The position numbers were made by a program, and so were the translations under genes. Under the pieces are notes generated by a model. The model searched no databases and was not told the DNA's origin. It was given only the letters and a program-made list of their open reading frames with translations. A DNA stretch of 64,000 nucleotides, taken from contig NZ_CP168219.1 of the NCBI RefSeq assembly GCF_041714655.1, positions 3,162,001 to 3,226,000 on the forward strand, read 5' to 3'. Shown here in pieces: positions 26,490 through 35,110 of the stretch (positions within the stretch are counted from its first letter, which is position 1; the number at the start of each line of letters is the position of its first letter). The DNA is from Pseudoroseicyclus_A sp041714655 (lineage in GTDB: Bacteria; Pseudomonadota; Alphaproteobacteria; Rhodobacterales; Rhodobacteraceae).

Positions 26490-28064
26490 TCAGTAGCCGA
26501 GGGCGACGCCATCTTTCCTGGGGTCGGAGGCCGCCTCGAGAAGGCCGTCCTTGCCGAGGAGGATCATCTGGGCGCCGCCGAGCGGCTCGTCCGGCACCTC
26601 GACCTCATGGCCGAGATCGGCGAGGGCGGCGCGGACCTCTGGCGTATAGCCGCGCTCGACCTCGAGCACGTCCTTGCGCTGGAAGCTGCGGGGGGCGTCG
26701 AGCGCCTCCTGCGGCGACATGCCGAAATCCCTGAGGTTGGACAGGACGCGCGCATGGCCGACGGGCTGGTAGGCCCCGCCCATGACGCCGAAGCTGCCGG
26801 TGACCTCACCGCCCTCGGCGAGCATGCCGGGGATGATCGTGTGCATCGGGCGCTTGCCGCCGGCGGCCTCGTTCGGGTGGCCCTCTTCGAGCGTGAAACC
26901 GGCGCCGCGGTTCTGGAAGAGCACGCCGAACCTGTCGGAGGCGAGGCCGGAGCCGAAGCCGTGGTAGATCGAATAGATCAGCGAGACGGCCATGCGGCCC
27001 TCGTCGAAGACGGTCAGGTAGACCGTATCGCGGTGGATGGCCTCGGCGCCGGGAAGAGCCGGCGGCAGAACGGCCTGCGGAGAGATCAGCCCCGCCAGCC
27101 GCGCCGCCGTCTCGGGCGCCAGCATATGGGCGAGGCGGGCCGTGTGGTCGGGGTCGGCGACGATCCGGTCGCGGGCGTCATAGGCGAGCTTGGTGGCCTC
27201 GGCCTCCAGATGGACCCGCGCGGCGCCGAAGGGGTCGAGCGCGGCGATGTCGAACTGGCCGAGGATGTTCGCGAGGAGGATCGCCGTCGCGCCCTGGCCG
27301 TTCGGCGGATGCTCGATCAGCTCGGTGCCGCGGTAGCTGCCGCTGACGGGCGCCCCCCAGCTCGCCTCGGTGGCGGCGAAATCCGCCGCGGTATGCGTGC
27401 CGCCGAGGGCGCGGAGGGAGGCCACCATATCGGCCGCGACCTCGCCCTCGTAGAAGGCCGAGCGCCCCTCCGCGGCGATGCGGCGGAGGAGCTCGGCCTG
27501 CATGGGCGCGCGGAAGATCTGGCGGGCGCGCAAGGGCGCGCCGCCGTCGGAATAGAAGCCGAGGGCCGCGCCCTGGAGCCGCTCATGCGCGTCCGGCATG
27601 TCGAAGGCGACGCGGGGCGCGACGGGCACGCCGGTCTCGGCATAGTGGATCGCGGGGGCGAAGATCTCGGCGAGAGGCGTCCGGCCGTAGCGGCCCGAGA
27701 GGCGGCAGAAGCCGTCGACGGCGCCGGGCACGGTGACCGCCTCGACGCCGGCAACCGGCACCGTCTCGTGCCCCGCCGCACGCATGGCCGCGGCGGAGAG
27801 GCCGGCGGGCGCGCGGCCGGAGCCGTTGAGCGCCACGACGGGCTTTCCGGGCTCCGCCACCAGCGCGAACATGTCGCCGCCGAGCCCGCACATCTGCGGC
27901 TCGCAGATCCCCAGGATCGCCGCCATGGCCAGCGCCGCATCCACCGCATTGCCGCCGGCCTGCAGCCGGGCGAGGCCCACGGAGGCGGCGAGCGGGTGCG
28001 AGGTCGCGACGGCGCCGCCGGCGGCATAGACGGGCGACCGCCCGGGCAGGTGAAAATCACGCAT
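26490..28064 (-). CDS. Gamma-glutamyltransferase family protein
   Basis: This N-terminal-nucleophile hydrolase has 524 residues. The family N-terminal part AVATSHPLAASVGLARLQAGGNAVDAA is clear. The mature small subunit probably begins at the Thr in HRDTVYLTVFDEG, the expected autoprocessing and catalytic residue, at about residue 342. Downstream are GFGSG...NRGAGF and the glycine motif FGVMGGAYQPVGHA. No signal peptide is seen, so it may be a cytoplasmic GGT-like acylase rather than periplasmic GGT. The start at 28064 (MRDFHLPGRSPV) has AGGAGG six bases upstream. Confidence 0.92.
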   Translation of the reverse strand: MRDFHLPGRSPVYAAGGAVATSHPLAASVGLARLQAGGNAVDAALAMAAILGICEPQMCGLGGDMFALVAEPGKPVVALNGSGRAPAGLSAAAMRAAGHETVPVAGVEAVTVPGAVDGFCRLSGRYGRTPLAEIFAPAIHYAETGVPVAPRVAFDMPDAHERLQGAALGFYSDGGAPLRARQIFRAPMQAELLRRIAAEGRSAFYEGEVAADMVASLRALGGTHTAADFAATEASWGAPVSGSYRGTELIEHPPNGQGATAILLANILGQFDIAALDPFGAARVHLEAEATKLAYDARDRIVADPDHTARLAHMLAPETAARLAGLISPQAVLPPALPGAEAIHRDTVYLTVFDEGRMAVSLIYSIYHGFGSGLASDRFGVLFQNRGAGFTLEEGHPNEAAGGKRPMHTIIPGMLAEGGEVTGSFGVMGGAYQPVGHARVLSNLRDFGMSPQEALDAPRSFQRKDVLEVERGYTPEVRAALADLGHEVEVPDEPLGGAQMILLGKDGLLEAASDPRKDGVALGY

Positions 28065-28316
28065 CGACAGCCTCCTCAGCAACGCGGCGAGGATGGGTGG
28101 ATTTCGCGGAAGGGGAAAGGGGGAAGCGGCTGGAAGATCCCGGCGCCACGCAACTGGGTGGGGGCTGTTCGCACGCGACGCCGGGAGAAGCCATGCAGCT
28201 ACGAAACCTGTTCTGACCCTTGCGCCGGGCGCCCTCGTGGAACAAGCAAGGCATGTTCATGTCGCCTGGCGCCCTTGCCGCAACAATGCGGCCCTTGGCG
28301 CCGCAGGAGCCGCCAT

Positions 28317-28793
28317 ATGGAAACAATCGCCCCCGAGACCCGGGCCGATTTCGCAGAGCTCGCCCGCACGATCGCCGCCCTGACGGAGGGCGAGGACGAT
28401 TCGGTGGCGCTGATGGCGACGCTCGCCTCGGAGTTGCACCATGCCGATTCGCGCTTCGACTGGACGGGCTTCTACCGGGTAGTGGCGCCGGAAATGATGA
28501 AGATCGGCCCCTATCAGGGCGGCCACGGCTGCCTCGTCATCCCCTTCGCCCGCGGCGTCTGCGGCGCGGCAGCGCGCGAGGGGCGCGTGCAGATCGTGGA
28601 CGACGTGGATGCCTTCCCGGGGCATATCGCCTGCTCGTCGAGCACACGGTCGGAGATCGTGCTGCCGGTGTGGGACCAGGCGGGGGCGCTCATCGGCGTC
28701 CTCGACATCGACAGCAACCAGCCGGCGGCCTTCGACGAGGCCGATGCGGAGGGGCTGGCGGCGATCCTCGCTCAGGTGTTCGGGCGGCTCTGA
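28317..28793 (+). CDS. GAF-domain free methionine-(R)-sulfoxide reductase
   Basis: fRMsr reduces free L-methionine-(R)-sulfoxide, repairing oxidised methionine. The 158-residue single GAF domain shows WTGFYRV, GPYQGGHGCLVIPFARGVCG and HIACSSSTRSEIVLPVW. The three conserved cysteines (in GHGC, GVCG and HIAC) correspond to the catalytic and resolving residues of the family. The ATG at 28317 follows AGGAG. It stands alone, divergent from the gamma-glutamyltransferase gene, and is followed by a composite repeat. Confidence 0.93.
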   Translation: METIAPETRADFAELARTIAALTEGEDDSVALMATLASELHHADSRFDWTGFYRVVAPEMMKIGPYQGGHGCLVIPFARGVCGAAAREGRVQIVDDVDAFPGHIACSSSTRSEIVLPVWDQAGALIGVLDIDSNQPAAFDEADAEGLAAILAQVFGRL

Positions 28794-28797
28794 GGGC

Positions 28798-29056
28798 GTA
28801 GGGTGGGTTTTCAACCCACCGCTGGCGCGACGGTGATGCGGCGCCCTCGCCCGGTGCGCGCCGGCACGGCGCAGGGCGAGCGCCGGCCCGTCCCGCGGGC
28901 TGGCGCTCTGGTGAAGCTGGGCCCGGCCTCAGGGCGGGGGAGTGGCTGCACCATAAAGCGCGCCGCACAGCCGGGGGAGCGCCAACCCCCGGGCCGGCGC
29001 TCGCCCTGCGCGGCGCGGTCTGGACTTGCTCGGCCCACTCTGACGGGCGGGCTCGC
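28798..29056 (+). repeat. Composite palindromic element, copy B
   Basis: The palindrome GTAGGGTGGG...CCCACC is at 28798-28820. The long inverted element runs 28850-29018: left arm GGCGCAGGGCGAGCGCCGG and CGGGCTGGCGCTC, core GGCTGCACCATAAAGCGC at 28944-28961, right arm GAGCGCCAACC and GGGCCGGCGCTCGCCCTGCG. A GCTCGGCCCACTC hairpin closes it at 29028-29056. The arms are complementary over roughly 45 bases. It fills the convergent spacer between the fRMsr and GFA genes. Confidence 0.88.
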
Positions 29057-29077
29057 GGATCGTGGCGGGGAGGCCCC

Positions 29078-29455
29078 CTACGACTGCGGCACGCCGTCGT
29101 CGATCTCGTAGTAGTCGCCCTTGTCCGCCGTGAAGATATGGCGCGTGAGGGTGAGCCCGGTCGGAGCCTCCAAAGCGCCGGCGGAGACGGAGATCTCCGG
29201 ATTGCCCGCCTCCTCCCAGAATAGGAACGCGCCGCAGCCCGGGCAGAAGCCGCGCCGTGCATGAGCGCTCGACTGGTACCAGCGCGGGCTGCCGGTGATC
29301 GTCAGCGCCTCCCGCGGGGCGTTGAACGAGGCCCAGACATGGCCCGATTGCTTGCGGCACTGGCCGCAATGGCAGGCGGCGGCGGCGGTGATCCCGGCCG
29401 CCACTTCCGGCGCCACCTCGAAGCCGACTGCACCGCAGAGACAGGCGCCCTTCAT
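29078..29455 (-). CDS. GFA family zinc protein (CENP-V/GFA type), copy 2
   Basis: The GFA fold binds two zinc ions through cysteines. The founding member was named glutathione-dependent formaldehyde-activating enzyme, but most members have no proven activity. The 125 residues show CLCG, CHCGQCRKQSGH and GFCPGCGAFLFW, the three expected Cys clusters. It directly follows a paralogous GFA gene with a 4-base overlap, so the two arose by tandem duplication and are co-translated. Its stop codon abuts the right edge of composite repeat B. Confidence 0.92.
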   Translation of the reverse strand: MKGACLCGAVGFEVAPEVAAGITAAAACHCGQCRKQSGHVWASFNAPREALTITGSPRWYQSSAHARRGFCPGCGAFLFWEEAGNPEISVSAGALEAPTGLTLTRHIFTADKGDYYEIDDGVPQS

Positions 29456-29808
29456 GCCGTCACCTCGTAGTAATCGCCCTTGTCCTCCAGATAGATATGC
29501 TCGCCCAGATGCCCCCCGGAGGCGCCGTCGATGAGGCCGGCCTCATAGCTCCACGCCCCGTCCGCGCTCCGAAACCAGATCTTCGAGCCGCAGGTGCCGC
29601 AGAAGCCGCGCGCGGCGCCGGAGGGCAGCTCGTGCGTGACGATGCCCTCCGCGCCGGTCCAGCGGATCTCCTCCGGCGCGGCATCGAAGCTGGCGGCGAA
29701 ATGACCCGAGAGCTTGCGGCATTGCGTGCAATGGCAGGCGGTGATGGCGCCGGCGGGGCGGTCCATCTCGAAGCGGACGGCGCCGCATAGGCAGGAGGCT
29801 ATGAGCAT
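29452..29808 (-). CDS. GFA family zinc protein (CENP-V/GFA type), copy 1
   Basis: This 118-residue paralogue of the following gene has the same Cys clusters: CLCG, CHCTQCRKLSGH and GFCGTCGSKIWF, with the shared terminal pattern LEDKGDYYE. I place the start at 29808 (MLIASCLCGAV) because AAGGA lies seven bases upstream; the longer frame adds unmatched residues. Function is unknown beyond zinc binding. It is divergent from kbl over 130 bases. Confidence 0.9.
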   Translation of the reverse strand: MLIASCLCGAVRFEMDRPAGAITACHCTQCRKLSGHFAASFDAAPEEIRWTGAEGIVTHELPSGAARGFCGTCGSKIWFRSADGAWSYEAGLIDGASGGHLGEHIYLEDKGDYYEVTA

Positions 29809-29938
29809 CGGCAGGTCCTTTTGCTGCATCGGGCGCGAGGAAACCATGGGCGCCGTGCCGGGTCCATCCGCTATGTCTGGGCGCCCGCCGCCCGAGACCC
29901 TACATTGGGCCTATTCCAATCCCGAGCCCGGAGGCCCC

Positions 29939-31123
29939 ATGAGCCGTTTTCTCGATGACATCGACGCCCGCCTCGCCGACATCCGCGCCGAAGGGCTGTG
30001 GAAGGAAGAGCGGCCGCTCGCCTCGCCCCAGGGCGCGCGGGTGCAGGTGGCGGGGCGCGAGGTCATCAACCTCTGCGCCAACAATTATCTCGGGCTGGCC
30101 GATCATCCGGCCCTGAAGGCCGCGGCAAGGGACGCGCTGGAGCCGATGGGCTTCGGGATGGCGTCGGTGAGGTTCATCTGCGGCACGGCGGAGATTCACC
30201 GGACCCTTGAGGCGCGGCTGGCGAAATGGCTCGGCCATGACGACGCCATCCTCTTCGCCGCCTGCTTCGATGCCAACGGCGCGCTCTTCGAGCCGCTCCT
30301 TGGGCCGGAGGATGCGGTGATCTCCGACAGCCTCAACCACGCCTCGATCATCGACGGCATCCGGCTCTGCAAGGCGCAGCGCTACCGGTTCGCCAATTCC
30401 GACATGGAAGACCTCGAGGCCAAGCTGAAGGAGGCCCGCGCCGCCGGCGCCCGCCACATCATGATCGCCACCGACGGTGTGTTCTCGATGGATGGCTATT
30501 TCGCCGAGCTCGGCGCCATCCGGGCGCTGGCCGACAAATACGAGGCCCTCGTGATGGTCGACGATTGCCACGCGACCGGCTTCATCGGCGCGACCGGCGC
30601 CGGCACGCCGGAGCGGGCCGGCATCAGGGCCGACGTCATCACCGGCACGCTCGGCAAGGCCCTCGGCGGCGCCATCGGCGGTTATATCGCCGGGCCGCAG
30701 GCGGTGATCGACCTCCTGCGCCAGCGGGCGCGGCCCTACCTCTTCTCCAACGCCCTGCCGCCGGCGATCTGCGCCGCGGCGCTCGTGGCCATCGACATGG
30801 CGGAGAAGGGCGACGACCTCCGCGCCCAGCTCACCGAGAACACCGCCTACTGGCGGGCGGGGCTGGCGGAGGCGGGCTTCGACCTCCTGCCCGGCGAGCA
30901 CCCGATCGTGCCAGTCATGCTCCACGAGGCGCCGAAGGCGCAGGCGATGGCGGCGAAGCTCGGCGAGCTCGGCGTCTATGTCTCGGGCTTCTTCTATCCG
31001 GTCGTGCCGAAGGGCAAGGCGCGGATCCGCACGCAGATGAACGCCGCGCTGACGAAAGGCGACCTCGACACGGCGCTCGGCGCCTTCCGCGAGGCGGGCC
31101 GGGCGGTGGGAGCCATCCGATGA
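29939..31123 (+). CDS. kbl: Glycine C-acetyltransferase (2-amino-3-ketobutyrate CoA ligase)
   Basis: Kbl is a PLP enzyme that splits 2-amino-3-ketobutyrate with CoA to glycine and acetyl-CoA, the second step of threonine breakdown. The 394 residues show CANNYLGLADHP, SVRFICGTAEIHR, DGVFSMDGYFAEL, the VMVDDCHATGFIG block and the PLP lysine in TGTLGKALGGAIGGY. SD GGAGG precedes the ATG at 29939; the longer frame is not Kbl-like. The stop overlaps the tdh start (ATGA), so kbl-tdh is a coupled operon. Confidence 0.97.
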   Translation: MSRFLDDIDARLADIRAEGLWKEERPLASPQGARVQVAGREVINLCANNYLGLADHPALKAAARDALEPMGFGMASVRFICGTAEIHRTLEARLAKWLGHDDAILFAACFDANGALFEPLLGPEDAVISDSLNHASIIDGIRLCKAQRYRFANSDMEDLEAKLKEARAAGARHIMIATDGVFSMDGYFAELGAIRALADKYEALVMVDDCHATGFIGATGAGTPERAGIRADVITGTLGKALGGAIGGYIAGPQAVIDLLRQRARPYLFSNALPPAICAAALVAIDMAEKGDDLRAQLTENTAYWRAGLAEAGFDLLPGEHPIVPVMLHEAPKAQAMAAKLGELGVYVSGFFYPVVPKGKARIRTQMNAALTKGDLDTALGAFREAGRAVGAIR

Positions 31124-32157
31124 GCAACGAGATGCAGGCGCTGGTGAAGGCGCGCCCCGAGCCCGGGCTCTGGATGGAGCGCCGCCCGGTGCCGGAGATC
31201 GGGCCGGACGATGTGCTGATCCGCATCAACAAGACCGGCATCTGCGGCACCGACGTGCATATCTGGAACTGGGACGAATGGGCCGCGAAGACCGTGCCGG
31301 TGCCGCTGGTCACCGGCCACGAATTCGCCGGCGAGATCGTCGAGCTGGGGCGGGATGTCGAGGGGCTGCAGCTGGGCCAAAGGGTCTCCGGCGAGGGGCA
31401 TCTGATCGGCAAGACCTCCCGCCAGAGCCGGGCCGGCAAGTTCCACCTCGATCCCGCGACGCGGGGCATTGGGGTGAACGAGCAGGGCGCCTTCGCGGAA
31501 TACCTGCGCCTGCCCGCCTTCAACGTCGTGCCGCTGCCCGACGCGGTGGATGACGAGATCGGCGCGATCCTCGATCCGCTCGGCAATGCCGTCCACACGG
31601 CTCTGAGCTTCGACCTCGTGGGCGAGGACGTGCTCGTCACCGGCGCCGGGCCGATCGGCATCATGGCGGCGGCGGTGGCGCGGCATGTGGGCGCCCGGCA
31701 TGTGGTGGTGACGGATGTGAACCCGGCGCGGCTGGAGTTGGCCGCCAAGGTCGCCGATGTCGTGCCGGTCAACGTCGCCGAGGAGGACCTCGGCGAGGTG
31801 ATCTCGCGCCTCAAGATGAAGCAGGGCTTCGACGTCGGGCTCGAGATGAGCGGCAACCAGCGGGCGCTCGACCAGATGGTCGAGAGCCTGGTGATGGGGG
31901 GCCGCATCGCGTTGCTCGGCATCCCGCCGGGCAAGAGCCCGGTCGACTGGAGCCGCATCGTCTTCAAGGCGATCACCATCAAGGGCGTCTACGGCCGCGA
32001 GATTTTCGAGACCTGGTACAAGATGCTGGCGATGCTGGAGAACGGGCTCGACGTGCGCGCGGTCATCACCCACCGCTTCAAGGCGGCGGAGTTCGAGGCG
32101 GGGTTTGCAGAGATGCGCGGCGGGGCCTCGGGCAAGGTGGTGCTCGACTGGAGGTGA
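31120..32157 (+). CDS. tdh: L-threonine 3-dehydrogenase without structural-zinc cysteines
   Basis: Tdh oxidises threonine to 2-amino-3-ketobutyrate with NAD+, feeding Kbl. The 345-residue MDR protein has the catalytic zinc ligands in NKTGICGTDVHIW and TGHEFAGE and the Rossmann motif VTGAGPIGIMAA. The structural-zinc lobe is altered: where E. coli Tdh has four Cys (ITCGHC, NC, HLC), this protein reads HLIGKTSRQSRAG and FHLDPAT, with Gly, Ser, Ser and Asp. The rest aligns well, so I still expect an active enzyme lacking the second zinc. It is coupled to kbl. Confidence 0.95.
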   Translation: MSNEMQALVKARPEPGLWMERRPVPEIGPDDVLIRINKTGICGTDVHIWNWDEWAAKTVPVPLVTGHEFAGEIVELGRDVEGLQLGQRVSGEGHLIGKTSRQSRAGKFHLDPATRGIGVNEQGAFAEYLRLPAFNVVPLPDAVDDEIGAILDPLGNAVHTALSFDLVGEDVLVTGAGPIGIMAAAVARHVGARHVVVTDVNPARLELAAKVADVVPVNVAEEDLGEVISRLKMKQGFDVGLEMSGNQRALDQMVESLVMGGRIALLGIPPGKSPVDWSRIVFKAITIKGVYGREIFETWYKMLAMLENGLDVRAVITHRFKAAEFEAGFAEMRGGASGKVVLDWR

Positions 32158-32162
32158 GCGGC

Positions 32163-32463
32163 GGTGGGTTGAAAACCCACCCTACGCTTTGGCGGCGCTC
32201 GCCCCTTCCACCCGCGTAGGGTGGGTTTTCAACCCACCTCGGACGCACCGGTCGTGTTGTGCCCCCGCCCGGTACGCGCCGGCACGGCGCAGGGCGAGCG
32301 CCGGCCCGTCCCGCGGGCTGGCGCTCCGAGGTGTAGCGCGCCGCTGCGGGCTGGGAGGCTGGCTGCACCATAAAGCGCCCCGTCCAACCGGCAGGAGCGC
32401 CAACCCCCGGGCCGGCGCCCGCCCTGCGCGGCACCGTTCTGCCCCGCTCGCCCCCCTCACGGG
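32163..32463 (+). repeat. Composite palindromic element, copy C, with doublet of short palindromes
   Basis: Two short palindromes face each other: GGTGGG...CCCACCCTAC at 32163-32185 and GTAGGGTGGG...CCCACC at 32216-32238. The long inverted element follows at 32268-32436: left arm CAGGGCGAGCGCCGGCC and GGGCTGGCGCTCC, core GGCTGCACCATAAAGCGC, right arm GGAGCGCCAACC and CCGGGCCGGCGCCCGCC. It fills the spacer between tdh and phoH. The remaining bases to 32532 contain only the phoH translation start region. Confidence 0.88.
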
Positions 32464-32532
32464 AATGCGCGCTTGCGCCGGCCAGCGCTTCTTGCAAGCA
32501 TGGGTCAGGGACCAGCCAGGGAGCCTTCGTTT

Positions 32533-33537
32533 TTGGTGTCGATTCTTCCCCCGCCCGCCATCCTTGAGTTTCCGGACAACTTTCTTCTGATCGACCTGTG
32601 CGGCGAGCATGACCGCAATCTCGCCGAGCTTGAGGAACGGCTCGAGGTGCAGATCCTGCGCCGCGGCAACCGGCTGGAGATCCATGGCGAGGAAGACGCC
32701 CAGCGCAGCGCCGAGCGCGTCCTTGCCGCGCTCTATCACCGGCTCGAGCAGGGCCGCGGCATCGCGCCCGGCGATCTCGACCGCGAGCTGCGCATGGGCG
32801 GGCCCGAAAGCGCCCCGCCCGCGCCCCGCAGCCAGCCGCTGCCCGGCCAGTCGGACCTCTTCGGCGAGAACGGCCAGCGGATCGAGATCAAGACGCGCCG
32901 CAAACTCGTCGAGCCGCGGACCGAAGCGCAGAAGGCCTATGTCCGCTCGCTCTTCCAGCACGAGCTGGCCTTCGGCATCGGCCCCGCCGGGACAGGCAAG
33001 ACCTATCTGGCCGTCGCCGTGGGCGTGTCGATGTTCCTCACCGGCCATGTCGACCGCATCCTCCTCTCCCGCCCCGCCGTCGAGGCGGGCGAGAAGCTGG
33101 GCTACCTGCCCGGCGACATGAAGGAGAAGGTCGACCCCTACATGCAGCCGCTCTACGACGCGCTGAACGACTTCCTGCCCGGCAAGCAGGTGCAGAAGAT
33201 GATGGAGGAGAAGGTGATCGAGATCGCCCCGCTCGCCTTCATGCGCGGCCGCACCCTTTCCCGCGCCTTCGTCGTGCTCGACGAGGCGCAGAACGCCACG
33301 ACCATGCAGATGAAGATGTTCCTCACCCGGCTCGGCGAGGGCAGCCGCATGGTCATCACCGGCGACCGCACGCAGATCGACCTGCCGCGGGGCATGCCCT
33401 CGGGGCTGGCGGATGCCGAGCGGCTCCTGAAGGGCATCCCGGCGATCAGCTTCAACTACTTCACCTCGAAGGACGTGGTGCGCCACCCGCTCGTCGCGGC
33501 GATCATCGAGGCCTATGACGCAGATGCCGGCGGCTGA
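32533..33537 (+). CDS. phoH: PhoH family ATPase
   Basis: PhoH-like P-loop ATPases of this type sit beside ybeY and are linked to RNA metabolism, although their exact role is unsettled. The protein has an N-terminal KH-like part (LDRNLAELEERLEVQILRRGN region), Walker A GIGPAGTGKTYLAVAVGV, then LSRPAVEAGEKLGYLPGD and Walker B AFVVLDEAQNATTMQMKMFLTR. The start is uncertain: I chose TTG at 32533 (334 residues) for its AGGGAG nine bases upstream. GTG 32536 and ATG 32500 are alternatives. It leads the phoH-ybeY-corC-lnt block. Confidence 0.93.
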   Translation: MVSILPPPAILEFPDNFLLIDLCGEHDRNLAELEERLEVQILRRGNRLEIHGEEDAQRSAERVLAALYHRLEQGRGIAPGDLDRELRMGGPESAPPAPRSQPLPGQSDLFGENGQRIEIKTRRKLVEPRTEAQKAYVRSLFQHELAFGIGPAGTGKTYLAVAVGVSMFLTGHVDRILLSRPAVEAGEKLGYLPGDMKEKVDPYMQPLYDALNDFLPGKQVQKMMEEKVIEIAPLAFMRGRTLSRAFVVLDEAQNATTMQMKMFLTRLGEGSRMVITGDRTQIDLPRGMPSGLADAERLLKGIPAISFNYFTSKDVVRHPLVAAIIEAYDADAGG

Positions 33538-33565
33538 CCCCTCCCCTCTCGCGCGCGCCCCCCTG

Positions 33566-33640
33566 TCTTTGCTCCCGGAAATCCTCGCGGAAATCCTAGG
33601 CGGGGCTGGCGGAGCCAGCGGGGAGCAGACAGCCCCCCTC
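33566..33640 (-). repeat. Hairpin-pair repeat, inverted (family ii, copy 5)
   Basis: On the minus strand: GGGGGGCTGTCTGCTCCCC, a CTGGC/GCCAG hairpin, then GAGGATTTCCGGGAGCAAAGA as tail. It lies between phoH and ybeY, which run in the same direction, and is oriented against them. The tail segment CGCGGAAATCCT and its neighbour are partly duplicated. Confidence 0.7.
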
Positions 33641-33690
33641 CGCCGCCTGCCACAGCGCCGCCGCTCCGATCAGTGCCCGGAGCCCCGCCC

Positions 33691-34182
33691 GTGATCGTCG
33701 ATTGCCTCATCGAGGACGACCGCTGGGAGCCCTTGGGCCTCGACGCCCTCGCCAAGGCCGCCACGCGCGCCGTCCGCGCCCGGCTCGGCCTGCCGAAGGG
33801 CTGCGAGGTGGCGCTTCTCGCCTGTTCCGACGTTCGCATCGCCGCCCTCAATGCCGATTTCCGCGGCAAGCCACGCCCGACCAACGTCCTCTCCTGGCCG
33901 TCGGAGGAAAGGGGCGCGGCGGCCCCCGGCGCCATGCCCGCCCTGCCCTCCGGCGCGAGCGAACTCGGCGATATCGCGCTGGCCTACGAGACCTGCGCGG
34001 GCGAGGCGGAGGCCGCGGGCCGCCCCTTTGCGGCCCATGTCAGCCATCTGATTGTCCACGGGACCCTGCATTTGCTGGGTTTCGACCATGAAAGCGACGC
34101 GGATGCCGCGCTCATGGAAGGTCTCGAGGTCGAGATACTGGACAAGATGGGGCTGCCGAACCCATATGAGCTGGAGGTGTGA
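33691..34182 (+). CDS. ybeY: Endoribonuclease YbeY (rRNA maturation factor)
   Basis: YbeY is a single-strand endoribonuclease for 16S rRNA 3'-end maturation and ribosome quality control. The 163 residues carry the metal-binding signature HGTLHLLGFDHESD with three His, plus FRGKPRPTNVLSWP and ELGDIALAYE. GTG at 33691 (MIVDCLIEDDRW) has CGGAG eight bases before it; another in-frame GTG at 33673 is possible. It is placed between phoH and corC, the conserved order. Confidence 0.95.
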   Translation: MIVDCLIEDDRWEPLGLDALAKAATRAVRARLGLPKGCEVALLACSDVRIAALNADFRGKPRPTNVLSWPSEERGAAAPGAMPALPSGASELGDIALAYETCAGEAEAAGRPFAAHVSHLIVHGTLHLLGFDHESDADAALMEGLEVEILDKMGLPNPYELEV

Positions 34183-34209
34183 CGGGCGAGGCCCGCCAAT
34201 TCTTGCGAG

Positions 34210-35091
34210 ATGACAGTGACGCACGAGAGCCCCCAGCCCGGGGAAGAGGGCGAAGACGCGGAGCCTCCTCAACCGAGGCAGGGACTTTTCTCCCGGATCA
34301 TCGAAGCCTTCGGCCCGCCGGAGGCTGGCGAGGATGACGGCCCGCCCGAGACCGCCCCGGCCCAGCCGGTGCCGGGGCTCGGCAACCTGAGGCGCCTGCG
34401 CGTCAACGATGTCTCCCTGCCCACGGCAGAGATCACGGCCGTGCCGGTGACCATCGCTCAGGACGAGCTGGTGCAGGTGTTCCGCGACAGCGGCCTGACC
34501 CGCCTGCCCGTCTTCGAGGGCACGCTGGACACGCCCATCGGTCTCGTGAACCTCAAGGATTTCGCGCTGAAGCACGGCTTCGGCGCCAATGGCTCCGCCG
34601 CGTTCGACCTGCGCGAGCTGGTGCGGCCCTTGCTTTTCGTGCCGCCCTCGATGCCGCTCGGGGTGCTTCTGACCAAGATGCAGGCCGAACGCATCCACAT
34701 GGCGCTGGTCATAGACGAATACGGCGGCACCGACGGGCTCGTCACCATCGAGGACCTCATCGAGCAGGTCGTCGGCGAGATCGAGGACGAGCATGACGTC
34801 GACGAGGCCGACAGCTTCGTGCAGGAGCGGCCCGGCGTCTGGCTGGCGCAGGCCAAGACCGAGCTCGACGATTTCGAGGAGGCGACGGGCGTGTCGCTGA
34901 CCGAGCACGAAGAGGTGGACGAGGAGGAGGTCGACACGCTCGGCGGCCTCGTCTTCATGCTCGCCGGTCATGTCCCGGCGCGGGGCGAGGTGGTGCGCCA
35001 TCCCGACGGGCCGGAATTCGAGGTGATCGACGCCGACCCGCGGCGGATCAAGCGGCTGAGGGTGCGGCTGAGGCCGGTCCCCGCCGAATGA
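34210..35091 (+). CDS. CorC/YbeX-type CBS-domain protein
   Basis: This 293-residue cytoplasmic protein has an acidic, disordered N-terminus (to about 60), then a CBS-domain pair (DSGLTRLPVFEGTLDTPIGLVNLKDF and MALVIDEYGGTDGLVTIEDLIEQVVGEIEDEHD), and a C-terminal CorC_HlyC transporter-associated domain (about 205-290). Such proteins are associated with Mg/Co efflux, and in this gene context with ribosome function. It begins 27 bases after ybeY. There is no membrane DUF21 domain, so it is not a full CNNM-type transporter. Confidence 0.94.
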   Translation: MTVTHESPQPGEEGEDAEPPQPRQGLFSRIIEAFGPPEAGEDDGPPETAPAQPVPGLGNLRRLRVNDVSLPTAEITAVPVTIAQDELVQVFRDSGLTRLPVFEGTLDTPIGLVNLKDFALKHGFGANGSAAFDLRELVRPLLFVPPSMPLGVLLTKMQAERIHMALVIDEYGGTDGLVTIEDLIEQVVGEIEDEHDVDEADSFVQERPGVWLAQAKTELDDFEEATGVSLTEHEEVDEEEVDTLGGLVFMLAGHVPARGEVVRHPDGPEFEVIDADPRRIKRLRVRLRPVPAE

Positions 35092-35110
35092 GCCCCTGCG
35101 AAAGGGTGGA

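Noticed and set aside
28811..29038. Minus-strand frames in composite repeats B, C, D and E with similar translations (FMVQ..., RAPARG...)
   Set aside because: The shared peptide pattern is explained by the DNA repeat itself. Frames differ in ends, lack ribosome-binding sites and are rich in Arg/Pro/Ala.
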